DNA of 10,304 nucleotides from Pseudomonadota bacterium (GTDB taxonomy: Bacteria; Pseudomonadota; Gammaproteobacteria; UBA6186; Azoamicaceae), in NCBI GenBank assembly GCA_021848375.1, contig JAJZUR010000051.1, positions 1 to 10,304 of the forward strand. The letters are read 5' to 3'. A program made the translations under genes and the position numbers. The notes beneath the pieces are model-generated. The model was not told the origin of the DNA and did no database searches. It saw nothing but the letters and a program-made list of their open reading frames with translations. Position 1 is the stretch's first letter. Every line of letters begins with the position of its first letter. Shown here piece after piece: positions 6,719 through 10,304 of the stretch.

Positions 6719-7484
6719 GAATTTTTTGTGCAATTTCCGTTAGTGGATCATCTATCGTTGTTTTGGCTGCATTTTCTAATTGCTCACTACTGTAACCGAA
6801 GCGACGTTGCCGCTTAGCATAACTCTGCAAAGCTGCTTCAAATTGCGCTTCCCGAAAATCGGGCCAATAAGTCTCGGTAAAATACAATTCCGTATAGGCA
6901 AGCTGCCATAACAAGAAATTACTGATCCGATATTCACCACTGGTGCGGATCAATAAATCCGGATCGGGACAATCTGATAACGCCAACTGTTTTGCAAATA
7001 TTTCATCCGTAATTTGCGCTGGCTGAAGATGATTAGCACGAATGGCTTCTGCTATTTGGCGCGTCGCTTCAAGAATATCCCAGCGACCCCCATAATTGAA
7101 TGCGATATTGAGTTGCATTTTACGATTATCTTGGGTGAGTGTCTCTGCCTCTTGAATGGCTGCACGCAATTCGCCTGGAAAGGCGCTGCGATCACCAATG
7201 ACTTTTAAACGGATCTGATTTTCATGTAAGGTTTTCAGTTCATTTTTAAGAGATTTTAAAAATAATGAAAAAAGAAAATGAATTTCGCTTTCTGGGCGCC
7301 GCCAGTTTTCACTGCTAAAGGTAAATAACGTTAGATATGGGATCCCTCGTTTTGCCGCCGCTTCTATGATGGCGCGCACTGATTCAACCCCTTGCTGATG
7401 TCCAGCAACGCGCGGCAATAGCCGTTGTTTTGCCCAACGACCATTTCCATCCATTATAATTGCAACGTGTTTTGGTAGATCCAT
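6711..7484 (-). CDS. uppS: Undecaprenyl diphosphate synthase (cis-prenyltransferase)
   Basis: Adds eight isopentenyl diphosphate units in cis to farnesyl diphosphate, giving the C55 lipid that carries peptidoglycan and LPS precursors. The 257-residue protein shows the family blocks in order: HVAIIMDGNGRWA (6-18) with catalytic Asp12, GHQQGVESVR near 28-37, TLFTFSSENWRRP, AFNYGGRWDI, and near the C terminus DLLIRTSGEYRISNFLLWQ, followed by TELYFTETYWPDF. The ATG overlaps the frr stop by one base (TAATG), so no dxr lies between them. Its substrate IPP would come from the mevalonate operon about 3 kb downstream. The region past the YSS motif is a poorly conserved tail of normal length. Confidence 0.96.
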   Translation of the reverse strand: MDLPKHVAIIMDGNGRWAKQRLLPRVAGHQQGVESVRAIIEAAAKRGIPYLTLFTFSSENWRRPESEIHFLFSLFLKSLKNELKTLHENQIRLKVIGDRSAFPGELRAAIQEAETLTQDNRKMQLNIAFNYGGRWDILEATRQIAEAIRANHLQPAQITDEIFAKQLALSDCPDPDLLIRTSGEYRISNFLLWQLAYTELYFTETYWPDFREAQFEAALQSYAKRQRRFGYSSEQLENAAKTTIDDPLTEIAQKIHA

Positions 7485-8041
7485 TAGATTTGCATCAACT
7501 CTGCTTCTTTGGCAGTGACCAATTTGTCAATTTCGCTGATAATGCGATCAGTTAGCTTCTGGATAGCTTCTTCACCCCGCCGTTCATCATCTTCCGTAAT
7601 GGTTTTCCCTTTCAACAGCTGTTTTATTTCCCCATTTGAATCGCGGCGAATATTACGCACCGCAACACGAGCTTCTTCTGCATCATTGCGCACATGGCGC
7701 ACCAATTCTTTGCGGCGTTCTTCCGTTAAGGGTGGTAAGGGGATCCGAATCACGGTGCCGGCAGTCGCAGGATTTAATCCTAAATCTGAACTGCGAATGG
7801 CTTTATCAATGGGCTGTACCATAGATTTTTCCCACGGAGAAATGGAAAGCGTACGCGCATCCTCGACATTGACTGTGGCAATTTGGTTTAACGGGGTTGG
7901 CGTTCCATAATAAGGAACTAAAATAGATTCTAATAAACTGGGATGCGCGCGACCGGTGCGCAACTTTGCCAAATTATGGCTTAAGGTCTCTACACTTTTC
8001 TTCATGCGTGTTTCGGCAGCTTCTTGGATCTCTTTTATCAT
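7484..8041 (-). CDS. frr: Ribosome recycling factor
   Basis: Cytoplasmic factor that, with EF-G, splits post-termination ribosomes. From the ATG at 8041 the protein has 185 residues, exactly the usual length. Domain I helices flank the hinge: LRTGRAHPSLLESILVPYYG near residues 28-47, the SISPWEKS segment, NLNP-like LGLNPATAGTVIRIPLPPLTEERRKEL, and a C-terminal helix ending AKEAELMQI. The frame stays open to a GTG at 8065, but that codon lies inside a repeat, and AGGA precedes 8041 at 5 nt, so the ATG is the start. The stop shares one base with the uppS ATG. Confidence 0.97.
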   Translation of the reverse strand: MIKEIQEAAETRMKKSVETLSHNLAKLRTGRAHPSLLESILVPYYGTPTPLNQIATVNVEDARTLSISPWEKSMVQPIDKAIRSSDLGLNPATAGTVIRIPLPPLTEERRKELVRHVRNDAEEARVAVRNIRRDSNGEIKQLLKGKTITEDDERRGEEAIQKLTDRIISEIDKLVTAKEAELMQI

Positions 8042-8055
8042 AGGCTTCCTATTTT

Positions 8056-8105
8056 GGGCCGACACAGCGGTCCGCTTTATGGGCGGACACAGCGGTCCGC
8101 CCCTA
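8056..8105. repeat. Two tandem 25-bp GC-rich palindromic units between pyrH and frr
   Basis: The copies at 8056-8080 and 8081-8105 share GACACAGCGGTCCGC with almost no change. The second has perfect arms GGGCGGAC and GTCCGCCC (8081-8088, 8095-8102) around ACAGCG; the first has decayed arms. The outer edge contains the pyrH TAG. The unit resembles widespread bacterial intergenic palindromes of the GTAGGGGCGGAC...GTCCGCCC kind (recalled, not searched). In the mRNA it would fold into one strong and one weaker hairpin between the two reading frames. Confidence 0.75.
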
Positions 8106-8816
8106 CTCTACTAATGTACCTTCATCTTCCCCTTGGATGATGCGTAACAAAGCACCGACCTTTTGTAAACTAAAAACGCGGATCTTCATATGATGATCAC
8201 GACACTGACAAAATGCCGTGAGATCCATAACTCCTAATTCCTTTTTTAAAGCTTCATCAAAGCTCAATATCTGATAACGGGTTGCCTTTGGATCTTTACT
8301 CGGATCACTGGTATAGATACCGTCAACATTCGTGGCTTTTAATAAGACATCCGCTTCAACTTCTATCGCTCGTAGACTGGCGGCTGAATCCGTTGTGACT
8401 AAGGGATTACCTGTTCCCGCTGCAAATAAGACCACGCGGCCTTTGCTTAAATGATGCATCGCTTTGCGTCGATCGTAATAATCAACAACACCACTCATGT
8501 GAATGGCCGACATAATGCGCGTATGAAATCCGGCGCGCTCTAAGGCATCCCGCATGGCTAAAGCATTCATGACGGTTGCAAGCATCCCCATTTGATCCCC
8601 AGTAATACGACCAATACCTGCATGAGATAGCGCTTCGCCGCGAAAGAAGTTGCCGCCACCAATGACCAAACCAACTTGCACTTTTAATTTGACCAATTCG
8701 CCAATTTCCATTGCCATACGATCTAAAATGGCGGGATCAATACCGTACGGCTTGCTGCCAAGCAATGCTTCGCCGCTTAATTTCAGTACGATTCGTTGAT
8801 AAATTGGCTGTTTCAT
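8103..8816 (-). CDS. pyrH: UMP kinase
   Basis: Bacterial amino-acid-kinase-fold enzyme, usually hexameric, that converts UMP to UDP for RNA and UDP-sugar synthesis. From the ATG at 8816 it has 237 residues. Landmarks are VLKLSGEALLG (9-19), the phosphate loop VIGGGNFFRG near 50-59, TGDQMGMLATVMNALAMRDAL, AAGTGNPLVTTDSAA, LLKATNVDGIYTSDP and a GEDEGTLVE tail. The frame is open up to a GTG at 8843, but the extra residues are not family sequence and would cover the hairpin region; GAAAG lies 7 nt before the chosen ATG. The stop codon lies within the edge of the repeat at 8056-8105, without visible loss of conserved C-terminal sequence. Confidence 0.96.
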   Translation of the reverse strand: MKQPIYQRIVLKLSGEALLGSKPYGIDPAILDRMAMEIGELVKLKVQVGLVIGGGNFFRGEALSHAGIGRITGDQMGMLATVMNALAMRDALERAGFHTRIMSAIHMSGVVDYYDRRKAMHHLSKGRVVLFAAGTGNPLVTTDSAASLRAIEVEADVLLKATNVDGIYTSDPSKDPKATRYQILSFDEALKKELGVMDLTAFCQCRDHHMKIRVFSLQKVGALLRIIQGEDEGTLVE

Positions 8817-8829
8817 AAAGTATCTTTCG

Positions 8830-8874
8830 CCCCTCAGCAGCACCGGGTGAGGGGGTAATTAATTTCCCCTCACC
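8830..8874 (-). promoter_or_regulatory. Mutually exclusive hairpins at the tsf-pyrH junction
   Basis: The segment 8848-8854 (TGAGGGG on the plus strand) can pair with 8830-8836 (CCCCTCA, 7 bp, 11-nt loop). Alternatively, with two more bases, it can pair with 8866-8874 (9 bp, 11-nt loop), which lies across the tsf stop. Only one hairpin can form at a time. The first includes sequence just upstream of the pyrH ribosome site. There is no T-run, so this is not an obvious terminator. A decayed dispersed palindrome is an alternative reading. Confidence 0.35.
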
Positions 8875-9743
8875 TGCGCCATCACTTCTTCTACAAAATT
8901 ATCTTCTTTCTTTTCAATGCCCTCGCCAACTTCAAAGCGTACAAAAGATTGAACTTCTGCCCCCACTTCTTTTAACCACTTTTCAACGGTCAGGTTTGGA
9001 TCTTTCACAAAAGGCTGGCCAAGCAAAGATACTTCCTTTGAAAACTTCTTCAACTTGCCCGCCACTATCATTTCGAGTTTATCTAAAGGTTTGCCTTCTT
9101 CGCGTAATTGATCCGCAGTTTGGGCAAGATAAATTTCTTTCTCTTTATCCAAACGTACCTGCGGTATTTCAGCCGTCGTTAAATATTCTGGATTCATCGC
9201 AGCTACCTGCATGGCGAGATCCCGTGCAGATTCAACATTGCCTTTTTTTAAGACGACTAACGCTCCAATACGAACCCCGTTGGCATCCCCATGCGCATAA
9301 GCGCCCACAACGCCGTCACGGACGGTATGCAAAGCAATGCGACGCACCGTAATATTTTCCCCTAATTGTCCGACCAATTCTAAGCGTGCCGCATCTGTTG
9401 CTTTTTGTAAATCTTCAACCACTGAAAGCTTATTTTGTAGTGCAATAGTAGCTGCCGATTTTGCAAATTGCATGAATTTCTCTTCTCTTGCGACAAAATC
9501 CGTTTCGCAATTCACTTCAACCAAGACGGCTGATTTGGCATCATTGGCGGCTAAGACAACAATGGTACCTTCCCCTGCCGTACGCGATGCTTTTTTAACG
9601 GCTTTCGCTTGTCCGGCTTTCCGTAAGGCTTCAATCGCCATCTCTAAATCGCCATTGGATTCAACCAGCGCTTTTTTGCATTCCATCATGCCTGCATTGG
9701 TACGTTCTCGAAGCTCTTTGACTAATGATGCTGTAATACTCAT
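8859..9743 (-). CDS. tsf: Elongation factor Ts
   Basis: Guanine nucleotide exchange factor that regenerates EF-Tu-GTP. The 294-residue protein has the N-terminal UBA-like TS-N domain (about 1-55; LVKELRERTNAGMMECKKAL), the EF-Tu-contacting VNCETDFVAREEKF motif near 77-90, and the AMQVAAMNPEYL segment near 181-192, followed by the coiled-coil and C-terminal module ending EEVMAQVRGN. The length is typical for gammaproteobacteria. It starts 5 nt after the rpsB stop, the classical rpsB-tsf operon arrangement, with only a weak AAGAG ribosome site, as expected for coupled translation. Confidence 0.97.
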   Translation of the reverse strand: MSITASLVKELRERTNAGMMECKKALVESNGDLEMAIEALRKAGQAKAVKKASRTAGEGTIVVLAANDAKSAVLVEVNCETDFVAREEKFMQFAKSAATIALQNKLSVVEDLQKATDAARLELVGQLGENITVRRIALHTVRDGVVGAYAHGDANGVRIGALVVLKKGNVESARDLAMQVAAMNPEYLTTAEIPQVRLDKEKEIYLAQTADQLREEGKPLDKLEMIVAGKLKKFSKEVSLLGQPFVKDPNLTVEKWLKEVGAEVQSFVRFEVGEGIEKKEDNFVEEVMAQVRGN

Positions 9744-9748
9744 ATCGT

Positions 9749-10304
9749 TTACTCTTGTGCCGTGGATGAATTTTCATCAGAACCCAACTCAACAAAATCT
9801 TCTTTAAATTTGTGTTGAATCGCTGCTTTTTCTGATTGTTTCGCTTCTAAGATGGTTTCTGTCATACTTTGAAGATATAATTCAATCGCGCGCATCGCAT
9901 CATCATTTCCGGGAATAGGATAATCAACACCCGCCGGACTATGGTTGGTATCAATAATACCAATCACCGGAATACTTAAACGATTCGCTTCTTGCACTGC
10001 AATTTTTTCATTGCCGACATCTAAAACGAATAATGCATCGGGTAAACCGCCCATGTCCTTAATTCCCCCTAAACTTCGCACCAATTTTTCTAATTCGCGC
10101 GACCTTTGTAAGCGTTCTTTTTTGGTGAGCAAGGATAACGTACCATCCTGCTGCATGGTTTCCAGTTCTTTTAAGCGGCGAATGGATTGTTTAATCGTTT
10201 TATAATTGGTTAATGTCCCTCCTAACCAACGATGATCAACGTAAGGCATCCCACATCTTTGGGCATATTCTGCCACCAGCGCCTTCGCGGAGCGTTTCGT
10301 TCCG
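9749..10304 (-). CDS. rpsB: 30S ribosomal protein S2 (5' end off the window)
   Basis: The C-terminal 185 codons of S2, open to the right edge of the window. The first visible residues, GTKRSAKALVAEYA, align with E. coli S2 at about residue 62, so roughly a quarter of the gene lies outside. Family landmarks include FVNHRWLGG-like YVDHRWLGGTLTNYKTIKQSI, GIKDMGGLPDALFVLD, and the PVIGIIDTNHSPAGVDYPIPGNDDAMRAI block near the end. The charged tail ending STAQE is variable in the family. A GTG at 10276 is an internal Val codon, not a start. The promoter and any S2 autoregulatory leader would be outside the window. Confidence 0.97.
   Translation of the reverse strand, partial: GTKRSAKALVAEYAQRCGMPYVDHRWLGGTLTNYKTIKQSIRRLKELETMQQDGTLSLLTKKERLQRSRELEKLVRSLGGIKDMGGLPDALFVLDVGNEKIAVQEANRLSIPVIGIIDTNHSPAGVDYPIPGNDDAMRAIELYLQSMTETILEAKQSEKAAIQHKFKEDFVELGSDENSSTAQE

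Noticed and set aside
7509..7910. Long plus-strand frame opposite frr (also similar ones opposite tsf, mvaS and cdsA)
   Set aside because: Antisense shadows of conserved genes; the proteins show no recognisable family features.
8042..8065. GTG start for frr eight codons upstream
   Set aside because: It lies in the repeat, adds residues not seen in the family, and a good ATG with AGGA gives the standard 185 residues.
8817..8843. GTG start for pyrH nine codons upstream
   Set aside because: The extension is encoded by hairpin sequence and is not family-like; the ATG at 8816 matches known N termini.
8846..8874. Intrinsic terminator after tsf
   Set aside because: The stem is good but no T-run follows in the minus direction, and pyrH continues in the same operon.
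1..10304. CRISPR array, tRNA, rRNA or insertion-sequence transposase
   Set aside because: No regularly spaced repeats, no tRNA-like fold or rRNA sequence, and no transposase frame found in reading the window.

Overview
The window looks like chromosomal DNA of a gammaproteobacterium, most likely from the Legionellales (Coxiella/Legionella relatives). This is an inference from three things: the translation/cell-envelope gene order rpsB-tsf-pyrH-frr-uppS-cdsA, a moderately AT-rich base composition, and a complete-looking start of a mevalonate operon, which is rare in gammaproteobacteria but, as far as I recall, typical of that order. Every protein gene I can support is on the minus strand, so transcription runs from base 10304 towards base 1.

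Bases 10304 to 5906 hold a compact housekeeping operon: the 3' part of rpsB (ribosomal protein S2), then tsf (EF-Ts), pyrH (UMP kinase), frr (ribosome recycling factor), uppS (undecaprenyl diphosphate synthase) and cdsA (CDP-diglyceride synthase). The usual isoprenoid gene of this locus, dxr, is missing between frr and uppS (its E. coli position). It is also missing directly after cdsA (its Pseudomonas position). Two gaps hold repeat or hairpin sequence: tandem GC-rich palindromic units between pyrH and frr, and mutually exclusive hairpins between tsf and pyrH.

Bases 5905 to 4183 hold a hipB-hipA toxin-antitoxin operon close to the E. coli type. Its AT-rich upstream region carries an operator-like palindrome over the probable -10 box and a 44-bp near-perfect palindrome.

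Bases 4182 to 3874 contain no gene I can support. They hold two nearly identical GTAC-centred 14-bp palindromes exactly 50 bp apart, three short REP-like palindromes of the GGTGYCWGRCACC kind, and a strong sigma70-type promoter facing the mevalonate genes.

Bases 3873 to 1 hold the mevalonate operon: class I HMG-CoA reductase, HMG-CoA synthase, mevalonate kinase and the first 212 residues of another GHMP kinase, probably phosphomevalonate kinase. Adjacent genes overlap by 4, 4 and 20 bp, so translation is probably coupled. The operon would make isopentenyl diphosphate by a route that does not need DXR. UppS, encoded in the same window, uses that product to make the lipid carrier for peptidoglycan and LPS. 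The most notable overall point is this apparent swap of isoprenoid pathways at one locus; the intergenic palindromes are the least explained sequences.
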